A DNA stretch of 43,265 nt, from contig JAUVHU010000010.1 of the NCBI GenBank assembly GCA_030593145.1, forward strand, positions 1 to 43,265, written 5' to 3'. Positions 17,881-26,041 of the stretch are shown piece after piece. The position numbers and the translations under genes are program-made. The first letter of the stretch is position 1; each line of letters starts with the position of its first letter. The notes below the pieces were generated by a model. The model searched no databases. It saw nothing but the letters and a program-made list of their open reading frames with translations, and was not told where the DNA came from. Source of the DNA: Desulfobacteraceae bacterium (lineage in GTDB: Bacteria; Desulfobacterota; Desulfobacteria; Desulfobacterales; ETH-SRB1).

Positions 17881-17954
17881 GATTAGGATTAAGGAATAGG
17901 AATTTACGAATCACTTGAAACCTAATCCTCTAATATCTTACCTCTTAATCCTAT
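17881..17954. repeat. Word-built inverted repeat upstream of murA
   Basis: The left arm (17881-17906) is made of GATTAGGATTAAGGAATAGG words. The right arm (17919-17954) is an approximate inverse ending in CTCTTAATCCTAT. It lies between murA and the qrc terminator and is non-coding. Confidence 0.5.
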
Positions 17955-17999
17955 AAAAAAAGCGCCTACCCGCATTTAACAATGAGATAAGCGCTTTTA
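17955..17999 (-). terminator. Intrinsic terminator of the qrc operon
   Basis: On the minus strand AAAAGCGC followed by TTATC pairs, with a few G-U pairs, to GGGTAGGCGCTTTT across a loop of about 15 bases, and a run of seven T follows. It lies 80 bp past the last qrc-linked gene and before murA. Confidence 0.75.
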
Positions 18000-18080
18000 T
18001 AATTTTAAGTTTTTAATTTTTAATTGTGAATAAAGAAAAAAGTTCGATTTTAATTCAAAATCAACAATTAACAATTTTTA
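17996..18080. repeat. Repeat family E, copy 2
   Basis: It is closely similar to 6420-6523: ATAATTTTAAGTTTTTAA, TTAATTGTGAATAAAG and CGATTTTAATTCAAAAT occur in the same order and spacing. It ends at the stop codon of the small qrc-linked gene; the TAA and the run AATTGTTAA come from the repeat. Confidence 0.65.
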
Positions 18081-18230
18081 ATGACTACCTTTACCCTTAG
18101 ACGTATCTATGGCAGCCTTAATGATACAATAAGTCATACCAAGGCCTAAAATAGTCAGCGCATACCACAGGCCGCCCATAAATAGCATATGACTTATATC
18201 CCACAGCCATTCAAACGAAAATGGAAGCAT
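18078..18230 (-). CDS. Small single-span membrane protein linked to qrcD
   Basis: This 50-residue ORF starts with an ATG preceded by GAGGAGG-like sequence (GAGGAGGAG) at good spacing, and overlaps the end of qrcD by 20 bases. That suggests translational coupling and a real gene. Residues about 15-37 form one hydrophobic helix (MLFMGGLWYALTILGLGMTY). A short N-terminus rich in Trp/Phe precedes it and a Lys/Gly/Ser tail follows. No family is recognised. Position and stoichiometric coupling suggest an extra small subunit or assembly factor of the Qrc membrane module, next to QrcD. This is inference; the described Qrc complex has four subunits. Confidence 0.75.
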   Translation of the reverse strand: MLPFSFEWLWDISHMLFMGGLWYALTILGLGMTYCIIKAAIDTSKGKGSH

Positions 18231-19467
18231 TTTTCTCCTCCTCTAATTCCTGTTCCTGGGGGAATATCGGCAGATAACGGTATGAAATCATTATCAGAAT
18301 AATACCGTATGCTACCGGAAGAATGGTTGTAGCAATCTCCTGCCAGCTTGGAAAGTACATGAACCAGCTTTCAAATGTAAGAACCGGCACAGCCATTACC
18401 TGAAGCACCATCACCCAGCGATTCACACATGCACCAAGCACTGCAAGAAGCACAGCGCTTATTAGCAAAAATGAAGACTTGCGGCCTGTTTTAGTGATAA
18501 GTATTAATGATGGAATAACACCGCAAACAACTATTTCAAGCACAAGTATCCATGGACCATATAATGGATTGTTGGAATAAAAATCCATGAAGTTAAATCC
18601 ACTGGCCGGTGCTGTAACTGTAGCCCAGTACCAAGTGTCAATTATCTTCGCAACAGTATATGTTGCAAGCATCCAGCCGGCGATCTTGGCAAGCAGCATG
18701 ATAACATTTTGCCTGACAAGTTTTTTTCTCGTTATCTTTTCGGTAATCCATGTAACAAGTATTGTAAAACATGGCCCACATGCCGCCGCCGACCAAGTAA
18801 AGAGAAAAAATGTCCATGGCCAGATTAAAACCCCTTCCCTGAAAGCAAATGGACGCCCATAAAGAACCGCCGGCGTTCCGCCAAGAGATCCCTGATGAAA
18901 AAAGGAAAGGAACGCGCCTGTTGCCGCAAATATTACCATGATTCCATGCATATTATGGCTCAGGTTATGAAAAAACGGCACCTTGTCAATCTGCCTGTTC
19001 TCAAGAATAAGCGGAATATATTCAATGGTCAGAACAGCAAAATAACAGGAAAGGCAGAAAGCTACTTCGGTCAGCATTGAATGAACATTTGCATGCCAGA
19101 AAATAAACCACCCTCTCAGAGGTTGTCCAATATCTATCGCAAGAATAAGAAGCGCGGAACTGTAACAGATAAACCCTATAAGGACAGCGTAGTTGATGAT
19201 GTTTTTCAGCTCATCTTTACCTATGACATATCTCAGCAAACCGGTAAAGAAAGCTCCGCCGCCAAGTGCGATAACCGCCAGGTCAGCCCATATCCACATG
19301 GCAAACCCGTAAGCATCGTTCATGTTCGTCTGGTTAAGCCCCTTGAACCAGCAAAGCAACATGGCAACAACGCCCCATAACAGCACAGCACCGACTATAA
19401 TAATCCATAAGATAAATTTTCCAAATGAACAGCGTTTAACCCCTTCGGGTATTAATGCAGAATCCAT
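18211..19467 (-). CDS. qrcD: Menaquinone reductase integral membrane subunit QrcD (NrfD family)
   Basis: QrcD is the membrane anchor of the Qrc complex and holds the site where menaquinone is reduced. The 418-residue protein is hydrophobic throughout, with about ten predicted helices beginning near residues 17-37, as expected for the NrfD/PsrC family. It follows qrcC on the same strand, after a gap of about 50 bp with AGGAG upstream of the ATG. The end of the gene overlaps the start of a 50-codon ORF. Assignment rests on the qrcABCD gene order as much as on the sequence. Confidence 0.92.
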   Translation of the reverse strand: MDSALIPEGVKRCSFGKFILWIIIVGAVLLWGVVAMLLCWFKGLNQTNMNDAYGFAMWIWADLAVIALGGGAFFTGLLRYVIGKDELKNIINYAVLIGFICYSSALLILAIDIGQPLRGWFIFWHANVHSMLTEVAFCLSCYFAVLTIEYIPLILENRQIDKVPFFHNLSHNMHGIMVIFAATGAFLSFFHQGSLGGTPAVLYGRPFAFREGVLIWPWTFFLFTWSAAACGPCFTILVTWITEKITRKKLVRQNVIMLLAKIAGWMLATYTVAKIIDTWYWATVTAPASGFNFMDFYSNNPLYGPWILVLEIVVCGVIPSLILITKTGRKSSFLLISAVLLAVLGACVNRWVMVLQVMAVPVLTFESWFMYFPSWQEIATTILPVAYGIILIMISYRYLPIFPQEQELEEEKNASIFV

Positions 19468-19521
19468 AAGTTATGTGCTCCTAAATATATGCGTTGATTA
19501 AATTGTCGTCAAATATCAAAA

Positions 19522-20337
19522 TTAATGGTGTTCTTTTTTGACTTCGTCTTTAATATAATTATCTCCTGCCCGTCTCACCCATTCACGGCTCGAAAGGTAG
19601 TAAACTTTTGGATTGGTGCCCAGTCTCTCAAGCAACCTGAATGCATTGGGGTTTCTTGGGCGACCCCCATGCTTGTTATCAGGCTTTACGAGCTTATATA
19701 CTGCATGATGAGAATTGTTCAGATCACCAAATGTAATGGCGCCGGCAGGACATGCCTGTGTGCATGCGGTTTGATATTCATCCTCTTTTAGTTCTCGCCG
19801 TCCCTGAGCATAAGCCTTGTTTTTTGCCAGTTGATACCTGTGAAAACAGAAGCTGCATTTCTCAACAACGCCTCTCATTCTGGGCGAAACATTCGGGCTT
19901 AAGTATTTCTCCATGCCGTCCGGCCATACCGGATCCCACCAGTTAAAATACCTGGCATGATATGGACATGCGGCCATACAATACCTGCATCCAAAACAGC
20001 GGGTATATATCTGACTGACAATACCCGTTTCATGATTGTAATCTGTAGCAGTAGCAGGACAAACAGATACGCATGGTGAATGGCCATGATCACCCTCACA
20101 TTGCATACACGGTCTTGGGATATAGCATATATCTGTTTCAGGAAACTTTTTTCCGTTGGTCAATTTATAGATCCGCAACCATGTGATACTGTCGAGCTTG
20201 TTTGTTTCGTCCTTCTTAAAAGGCACATTATTCTCAGACATGCAGGCTACCATACAGGACCCACAGCCGGTACATTTATCCAGATCTATGACCATTCCAA
20301 ATTTACTGGCTTTTCCGTGTTTGTGTTCTTCTTTCAT
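19522..20337 (-). CDS. qrcC: Menaquinone reductase iron-sulfur subunit QrcC
   Basis: QrcC is the ferredoxin-like electron-transfer subunit that links QrcB/QrcA to QrcD on the periplasmic side. Four cysteine clusters are visible: CTGCGSCMVAC near residue 22, CMQCEGDHGHSPCVSVCP near 90, CFGCRYCMAACP near 125, and a split last set starting CSFC and ending CTQACP. The organisation is that of the DmsB/PsrB/NrfC-type family. The ORF opens with TTG directly before an ATG; GAGG spacing supports the ATG at 20337 (271 residues). No signal peptide is seen, so export presumably occurs in a complex with the Tat-targeted QrcB. Confidence 0.93.
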   Translation of the reverse strand: MKEEHKHGKASKFGMVIDLDKCTGCGSCMVACMSENNVPFKKDETNKLDSITWLRIYKLTNGKKFPETDICYIPRPCMQCEGDHGHSPCVSVCPATATDYNHETGIVSQIYTRCFGCRYCMAACPYHARYFNWWDPVWPDGMEKYLSPNVSPRMRGVVEKCSFCFHRYQLAKNKAYAQGRRELKEDEYQTACTQACPAGAITFGDLNNSHHAVYKLVKPDNKHGGRPRNPNAFRLLERLGTNPKVYYLSSREWVRRAGDNYIKDEVKKEHH

Positions 20338-20356
20338 CAAAACCTCATACTTTGAT

Positions 20357-22621
20357 TTAAGCTCTTGTCAGCTTGGCCCTTATTCCCCAGGCTGCATCAA
20401 GACCGGAAGCAGGATCTTCAACCGGACCAATGAGTTCGTTAAAATTAATACCCTTATCAGCCAGGTATTCGTCATAAGCTGTATGCCCCAACCCTCTGGG
20501 CATTGCCACTAAGCCGGGCATAATCCCGTCAAAAAGATGAACCCTGACCTTTACAGCGCCCTTCGGAGTGCTAAGGATTGCCTGATCACCCTCTCTAAAC
20601 CCTCTGCCTGACTTTGGATTAACCTCAACAAGGATATCATCACCCTTAAGCACTGTATCCTCAACAGTCTTTATGGCAAAGGGAGGATCTCCGATGCATC
20701 CACTTGCAAGCCTCATATAATCATACGGAATAAGAATTAGTGGAAACCGGCCTTCATCACCTTCAGGTTCAACAGGTCTAAATTGTTGGAATAGATTTTC
20801 GTTTTTTGCGGCAAAGGCCCTGGAAAAAAATTCAAACTTTCCGGATGGTGTGCTAAATGCCCTTTTCCAACCCTTGGCCATAAAATTAGAATCCAACCAG
20901 AATCCTTCTTTGTTCAGAGCATTCCATTTATTGCCTAATGTTTTTTGCAGGCAAGCTTCATAGTTATCCCATGGAAAAGCATCCGCTATCACGCCCCCAA
21001 ATGATTTTGCTATTTGAATTATTACATCACCAACATGTCTGGTATTAAACTGGGGCTTTACAACCGGTTTTGAAAAACCGACAATAGGTTTCTGAAGCCC
21101 GGCAGGCATGGGCACATCTTCATAACGTTCAAGAAAAACATGATTCGGAAGAATAAGATCGGCATTTGCGGCGGTCTCATCCATATATGAAGAAAAGCTT
21201 ACCACAAACGGTATCTTATCAAAGGCTTCTTTCACGGCCTTGCTGTCAGGAATAGTATAAACAGGATTGGCACCCACAACGAAAAGAGCCTTCATTGGAT
21301 ATTCTTTTCCGGAATTAACTGCCTCGGGGAATCTGTTCAACAAATATCTTGAGTCAGGATAAGTTTTGCCCCCTGCTCCATCTATGCGATTTGCCTGCAT
21401 TCCCTTTGCGGCATTAATATCCATTTCTACTTCAGGCCATCTGATATAATCGGGGTCAGGAACAGCCCAGACGCCACCTTTTTTGTTTATATTTCCAACA
21501 AGAGCGTTCAAGGCATGTACTGCCATAAATTCACTTAAACCGCCCGGGGTATTCCCCTGACCACGCCCACAAACCGCCAGGGGTTTAGATGCGCGGGCAA
21601 AGCTCCTGGCCAGAGCTATTATAGTCGAATCAGAAATGCCCGTAATCTCCGCAACATCATCAGGACCGTATTCATCAAGCACAAGCTTTTTAAATCCCTT
21701 GTGGGATCTGCCTCGATCATCAGTCCAATCATTAAACCCAAAGGAATAATTATTAACAAAGTCACGGTTATACAATGATTCTTTAATAATTACATGTGCA
21801 AGCCCAAGAGCCAGAGCTGCCTCTGTTCCGGGCTTAATTGGAATCCACTTGTCTGATTTTGCCGCTGTATTAGACAACCGCGGCTCAACCTGCACCAGCT
21901 TACCTTTGCCTTTTAATGCGCTATTAACCTTGAACATACGCACAGGCGATCCCCAACCATCTATTAATCCGCTTCCAAAGCTCAATATAAAATCAGCATT
22001 TTCAACATCAAATCCGGCTGAAGCCTGAACACCATGCATAAGATGCATTGTCTGTTCGTAGGAATCCTGCATGGATGGAGTACGTATAAAATTCGGACTA
22101 CCGTATACTGTCAGGAACCTTCCAAGCAAATGAGCAACTGTCCCGCGATCCGAGTCTGAAATACATCCGACTGTATGGGACAGCCCTTTTGCCCTTAAAT
22201 CGGCGAGCTTTTTTACAACCTCTGAAATTGCATCTTCCCAGGATATTTTCTCCCATCTACCTTCACCTCTGGCGCCAACTCTCTTTAAAGGAGTTTTAAC
22301 GCGTGTAGGACCATAAAGCAGTTGAAGACCCGATAATCCAAGAAGGCATACTCCGCCATCATTTACAGGATACGCTTTCATACCCTCTATTTTAATTGCC
22401 CGCTCATTAATCTTTCGAACAGTAAGCCCGCAACCGCCGGGGCAAAGAGAGCATACAGTATTTACATAACTAACTTCGCCATCTTCCGGCACCGGAGTCC
22501 AAGGCCACATCTGTGTCCATATGGAACTATCATCCATCAGCTTCCATGGTAACGGCGAAAGGGTTGTGCCTGCAGCGCCGCCAATTACCAACGATAAGAA
22601 ACTTCTTCTGCATACTTTCAT
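20357..22621 (-). CDS. qrcB: Menaquinone reductase molybdopterin-oxidoreductase-like subunit QrcB
   Basis: QrcB belongs to the molybdopterin oxidoreductase family; in the purified Desulfovibrio complex it is reported not to bind molybdenum. The N-terminus carries a Tat-like signal (CRRSFLSL, Arg5-Arg6, then a hydrophobic stretch), so it is exported folded. A [4Fe-4S] site is complete: Cys57, Cys60, Cys64 and Cys92. The rest follows the family fold with EPRLSNTAAKSDKWIPIKPG and a C-terminal cofactor-binding-like domain. The 754-residue length fits. It lies between qrcA and qrcC with an AAGGGG ribosome binding site. Which active-site residue replaces the metal ligand is not clear by eye. Confidence 0.92.
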   Translation of the reverse strand: MKVCRRSFLSLVIGGAAGTTLSPLPWKLMDDSSIWTQMWPWTPVPEDGEVSYVNTVCSLCPGGCGLTVRKINERAIKIEGMKAYPVNDGGVCLLGLSGLQLLYGPTRVKTPLKRVGARGEGRWEKISWEDAISEVVKKLADLRAKGLSHTVGCISDSDRGTVAHLLGRFLTVYGSPNFIRTPSMQDSYEQTMHLMHGVQASAGFDVENADFILSFGSGLIDGWGSPVRMFKVNSALKGKGKLVQVEPRLSNTAAKSDKWIPIKPGTEAALALGLAHVIIKESLYNRDFVNNYSFGFNDWTDDRGRSHKGFKKLVLDEYGPDDVAEITGISDSTIIALARSFARASKPLAVCGRGQGNTPGGLSEFMAVHALNALVGNINKKGGVWAVPDPDYIRWPEVEMDINAAKGMQANRIDGAGGKTYPDSRYLLNRFPEAVNSGKEYPMKALFVVGANPVYTIPDSKAVKEAFDKIPFVVSFSSYMDETAANADLILPNHVFLERYEDVPMPAGLQKPIVGFSKPVVKPQFNTRHVGDVIIQIAKSFGGVIADAFPWDNYEACLQKTLGNKWNALNKEGFWLDSNFMAKGWKRAFSTPSGKFEFFSRAFAAKNENLFQQFRPVEPEGDEGRFPLILIPYDYMRLASGCIGDPPFAIKTVEDTVLKGDDILVEVNPKSGRGFREGDQAILSTPKGAVKVRVHLFDGIMPGLVAMPRGLGHTAYDEYLADKGINFNELIGPVEDPASGLDAAWGIRAKLTRA

Positions 22622-22672
22622 TGATTTTACCCCTTATAAATATTGCTGGCAAAAAATAAGCCTGTAGCTTAA

Positions 22673-23452
22673 TTACTTATGACATACAAAACATGCGTCT
22701 TTGTCTATCTGCGTCCTAACCTGGCTGCTGGTCGGTTTTTCATATGGCCTTGGCATCCAGCTGATAGGCCATGGAAGTCTCTCAACAGTTTTTGGAACCG
22801 CTTTGTTTTCTGCATGACATTCAGCACAATCATCCATTTTCATCCGATCCCATGTATTCTTCTTGAGTCCGGCAATGTTTTTTCCCCAAATATCACGACT
22901 ATAACCTGTAAACCTGTTTTCTTCATAAACCCTTGAATGCGTGGATTCACCAATATGACCGTGGCATGTGTCGCACTCTATTTTGCCCATCTTGACATGA
23001 GCTATATGGGAAAAGAAAACACAATCAGGCTGTTTCGAATAAACAAGCCAGGGGACCTCCTGTCCTTTAGCCACATATTCCTCGACAAACTTGACTTCGT
23101 TAGGATCTTCCCCCATCACCTCTTCGTGACAATCAACACACTGGACAAGTTTAGGCACTCCGGAAAAAGAGCCGTCTTCACGGAAAAAATGGCAACTTTC
23201 ACATCCTTCCTCAACAGCCTCAACATGGATAACATGATTAAAATCTATCGGCTGCTTTTTCTGAGAATAGAGAAGCTTCGGGAAAATCCCCCATCCGATT
23301 ACAAGGCTTGCCGCAAACCCAATAATAAAAAACAGGATAATGTATCCCCATGGGCCATTATCCTGTTTTTTCTCTTTCGGAGGTAACACTGTTTCTACCT
23401 CATCGACAGCTTCCGTAGAAGCCTCTTTAGCTTTTTCATCTAATGTACTCAT
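22673..23452 (-). CDS. qrcA: Multiheme cytochrome c subunit QrcA
   Basis: QrcA takes electrons from the periplasmic type I cytochrome c3 that is reduced by hydrogenases and formate dehydrogenases. A single N-terminal anchor helix spans about residues 35-58. The rest is periplasmic with five CXXCH heme motifs, with first Cys at 84, 105, 160, 209 and 254. The family is described as hexaheme. A lone Cys144 in CVFFSH, in a His-rich stretch (HIAHVKMG), is the only candidate for a sixth covalent attachment. It is the first gene of the operon, with GGAG before the ATG. The cytochrome maturation genes ccsB and resB follow upstream on the same strand. Confidence 0.92.
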   Translation of the reverse strand: MSTLDEKAKEASTEAVDEVETVLPPKEKKQDNGPWGYIILFFIIGFAASLVIGWGIFPKLLYSQKKQPIDFNHVIHVEAVEEGCESCHFFREDGSFSGVPKLVQCVDCHEEVMGEDPNEVKFVEEYVAKGQEVPWLVYSKQPDCVFFSHIAHVKMGKIECDTCHGHIGESTHSRVYEENRFTGYSRDIWGKNIAGLKKNTWDRMKMDDCAECHAENKAVPKTVERLPWPISWMPRPYEKPTSSQVRTQIDKDACFVCHK

Positions 23453-23694
23453 GAAAACTCCATAAAGCCTTGGTTAATGCTTCCACTAAATTGAGACTTT
23501 TGCAAAATATCCCCTTTTGCCTCCCGTCGCAGCGGAATCAGACTCAAATTGTGAAAATCAATTTATAATAGAAGCCTAAAAGCACAATACACTAAAAAAA
23601 TTGACAAAGATATCTTAATTGACAAATAATTCTTGGTCATTTACCTATAACGATCATTTTTGTCAAGAAAAATCATTATTAAAAATTATTATTC
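23453..23694 (-). promoter_or_regulatory. Upstream region of qrcA with repeated AATTGACAAA sites
   Basis: No gene is seen. The ten-base word AATTGACAAA occurs twice, at 23599-23608 and 23617-23626, 18 bp apart. The palindrome AAGATATCTT (23607-23616) lies between the copies. On the minus strand TTGACA (rc of 23661-23666) could be a -35 box, but its 17-bp partner TAAATG is poor. A family A repeat end at 23492-23525 lies nearer to qrcA. An operator is inferred from the repeats only. Confidence 0.35.
23492..23525. repeat. Repeat family A, isolated end
   Basis: The sequence GAGACTTTTGCAAAATATCC followed by CCTTTTGC matches the reverse complement of the right end of the copy at 1-140. The remainder of the element is not recognisable, so this is a remnant or a solo end. 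Confidence 0.55.
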
Positions 23695-24528
23695 CTATCC
23701 ATAACTATGTAAACCCGGCAAAAGATTCACTCCAAAATATGTAAACATAACAGCCAGAAATCCTATTATGGAAAGATAGGCAATTTTCTTTCCTTCCCAG
23801 CCTCTCATCATCCTTGCATGCAGCAGTGTTGCATAAATAAACCAGGTTATCAAAGACCATGTCTCTTTCGGATCCCATGACCAGTAAGTTCCCCAAGCGG
23901 AATTTGCCCATACAGCCCCTGTTATTATTCCAACTGTCAAAAATAAAAAACCAATGGTTACCATTTGATGTGTCAGTTCGTCAAGGAAGCCTAACTCTGG
24001 TAAACGATCAAGCAAACCGGTTTTGTCCCCTGTTTTTCTTTGTTTTAAAAGATATATGAGGCTTACACCAAAAGCGATTGCAAAGGCAGCATATCCGATA
24101 AAACAGGTGGCCACATGGGCTATAAGCCAGTTGCTTTTTAATGCCGGGATCAGGGGCTGTATACGATCGCTGATATTTGGGGAAAGTGAGGCATATGCTA
24201 TAGAGATAAAGGCAAGAGGAGTTGCAAAGGCTCCAATTGTCCTGTTTTTATAAGTCTGCTCAACCACAAGATATATAACTCCGATAGTCCATGCAAAAAA
24301 GACAAGGGATTCATACATGTTTGAAAGGGGTGCATGACCTATTCCAAGCCTGTAAGATTCTATCCATCGCAAAGCAATACCCCCTGTATTGCCGACAACA
24401 GCAATTATAGTTATCCAGGTGGCAATCTTACCGGGCAACTGTTTCTTAAAAACCCAGGAAACAATATATAAAAATGCCGCCAGGCCATATGTAAATGTTA
24501 CAATTGATAACAAATTTGAACTGTTCAT
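23695..24528 (-). CDS. ccsB: Cytochrome c biogenesis protein CcsB (ResC/CcsA-type heme handler)
   Basis: Together with ResB it forms the System II heme export and ligation complex that attaches heme to CXXCH motifs in the periplasm. The 277-residue protein has about eight membrane helices. The tryptophan-rich WWD signature (WGTYWSWDPKETWSL) lies near residue 215. Likely heme-ligand His residues are in RLGIGHAPLSNMYES, LLHARMMRG and the C-terminal HSYG. The ATG has GAGG six bases upstream. It follows resB on the same strand after 53 bp and precedes qrcA, whose hemes need this machinery. Confidence 0.93.
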   Translation of the reverse strand: MNSSNLLSIVTFTYGLAAFLYIVSWVFKKQLPGKIATWITIIAVVGNTGGIALRWIESYRLGIGHAPLSNMYESLVFFAWTIGVIYLVVEQTYKNRTIGAFATPLAFISIAYASLSPNISDRIQPLIPALKSNWLIAHVATCFIGYAAFAIAFGVSLIYLLKQRKTGDKTGLLDRLPELGFLDELTHQMVTIGFLFLTVGIITGAVWANSAWGTYWSWDPKETWSLITWFIYATLLHARMMRGWEGKKIAYLSIIGFLAVMFTYFGVNLLPGLHSYG

Positions 24529-24547
24529 TGTTCTATCCTCAATATTT

Positions 24548-24569
24548 GGACTTTTTTACGAAGCCATCA
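24548..24569. repeat. TTCGTAAAAAGT-type repeat end between resB and ccsB
   Basis: The reverse complement reads TGATGGCTTCGTAAAAAAGT, almost the end of the element at 4610-4629. Only one end is recognisable here. It lies just after the resB stop codon and just before the ccsB ribosome binding site. Confidence 0.5.
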
Positions 24570-24581
24570 ATTCTTGATTAC

Positions 24582-25952
24582 TTACTTACGCAGGCTCTTT
24601 ACTATGCTCTTTATCCTGCTTTGCATTGCGAGTTTATTTTTGTTTGCTGTCCCTGCGACCATAATTCTGCTGTTTTTTCCGCTCTTGCTTACCTCAATAC
24701 AAAATCTTTGATGGAACATAAAAAAAGTTATAAAACATCCGATAATCATTACTGCGAATCCTGAATAAACAACCCAAACCCCAGGATCTCTGGTTATCTG
24801 TAAACCTGTATAATATCTTTGATCATACCCTTTTACAGAAATAATCAAATCATCCTTTCTCATATTGTCATAAAACGGAAAACGCATAGGCAGTATGATA
24901 TTGACAGGGCTTCCATTATTATTAGGGATAAGAATACCTATAATGGTTTCTCCAAGATTATAGCCTCCAAAATCATATGAATTCCTGTAACCCTTTACAA
25001 TAAACTGTCCCATATTCCCGGGGATATCAAACTGCTGCCCCAAAGACACCTTTTTATTATAACTTATGCCGGTTATGCGGTTTTTAAAATTCAACGTGAT
25101 GTTTTCAGGAGAAAGTTTGCCATAATTTGACTGAAAAATATTTATCCCCTTGTAACGAAGAGGATCATTCACAATAATATCCTTTGTCAAAACAGGTTTA
25201 CCTTGTTCAAGTATTGTCAGGGTTGAGCGATATTCGCTTGGAGCCCCGGAATCGTAAAATTTTACATTAAAACTATCACACCTGATGCCAAAATCTAAAG
25301 CTTGCGCTTTGCCGGTATTATACAGTCTTATTTTATTTATTGTTTTACCTTCAGGGATATTGGCAGATCCTGCAAAACCTAAAAATGAACCTATCAGAGC
25401 ACCGATCAGCAATAAAATAACACTAAAATGAACAATATAAACACCGATACGGGTCCAACGCCCTTTTTCAGCAAAAATACAGAATCCATTGTCTGTTTCT
25501 TCAATCCTTTTATATCCAAATCTTCTGGAAATAATGGGTACATATATTCTTTTCAAGTCTTCAAGTGAACGGCTGTCGCTAAATTCTTCCTTATTAGAAA
25601 AATTTCTGAATTTTGAAACATCAAAAGAAGGATCTTTAACAAATATAATCTTCCGCAAGGCAGAAAATCTTTTTGTTGAGCAGACAACAACATTAATTAC
25701 CAGCATAAGAAGCAGGAACTGAAACCACCATGAATGATACATATCAAAGATGTCAAAGACGGATAATATTTTATAAAAAAATTCACCGTATGCATTCAGA
25801 TATTCATCGGGCCTTTTGTTCTGAGGAATAATCGTACCAATACCAGAAGTAACAGCAAGCGACAGAAGAATGACAACTGTCAGCCTGACTGATGCAAACA
25901 ATTTCCATAATCTGCCAAAGAAATCAGCAGATCCTTTCTCTTTGTTCATCAT
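24582..25952 (-). CDS. resB: Cytochrome c biogenesis protein ResB
   Basis: ResB (Ccs1) is the partner of the WWD protein in System II cytochrome c maturation and holds the apocytochrome near the heme. The order of features is typical: an N-terminal helix near residues 18-40 with TSGIGTIIPQN, further helices near 70 and 170-195, a large periplasmic domain (about 200-385), and a last helix near 395-420. The start codon is the first of two adjacent ATGs, with AAAGGAT upstream. The 456-residue length is normal. Clustering with ccsB and qrcA suggests supply of mature multiheme cytochromes, including QrcA. Confidence 0.92.
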   Translation of the reverse strand: MMNKEKGSADFFGRLWKLFASVRLTVVILLSLAVTSGIGTIIPQNKRPDEYLNAYGEFFYKILSVFDIFDMYHSWWFQFLLLMLVINVVVCSTKRFSALRKIIFVKDPSFDVSKFRNFSNKEEFSDSRSLEDLKRIYVPIISRRFGYKRIEETDNGFCIFAEKGRWTRIGVYIVHFSVILLLIGALIGSFLGFAGSANIPEGKTINKIRLYNTGKAQALDFGIRCDSFNVKFYDSGAPSEYRSTLTILEQGKPVLTKDIIVNDPLRYKGINIFQSNYGKLSPENITLNFKNRITGISYNKKVSLGQQFDIPGNMGQFIVKGYRNSYDFGGYNLGETIIGILIPNNNGSPVNIILPMRFPFYDNMRKDDLIISVKGYDQRYYTGLQITRDPGVWVVYSGFAVMIIGCFITFFMFHQRFCIEVSKSGKNSRIMVAGTANKNKLAMQSRIKSIVKSLRK

Positions 25953-26041
25953 TTATCCTTTCCATATATAATCGAATTAAACTATCTTTTTATCAGAATG
26001 TCGAAATAAAAACAACGGAATTTTCGTAACAGTTCAAAAAA

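Noticed and set aside
23661-23694. TTGACA as the qrc promoter
   Set aside because: The matching -10 is poor (TAAATG), and the region is too AT-rich for a firm call. Only a weak regulatory feature was kept.
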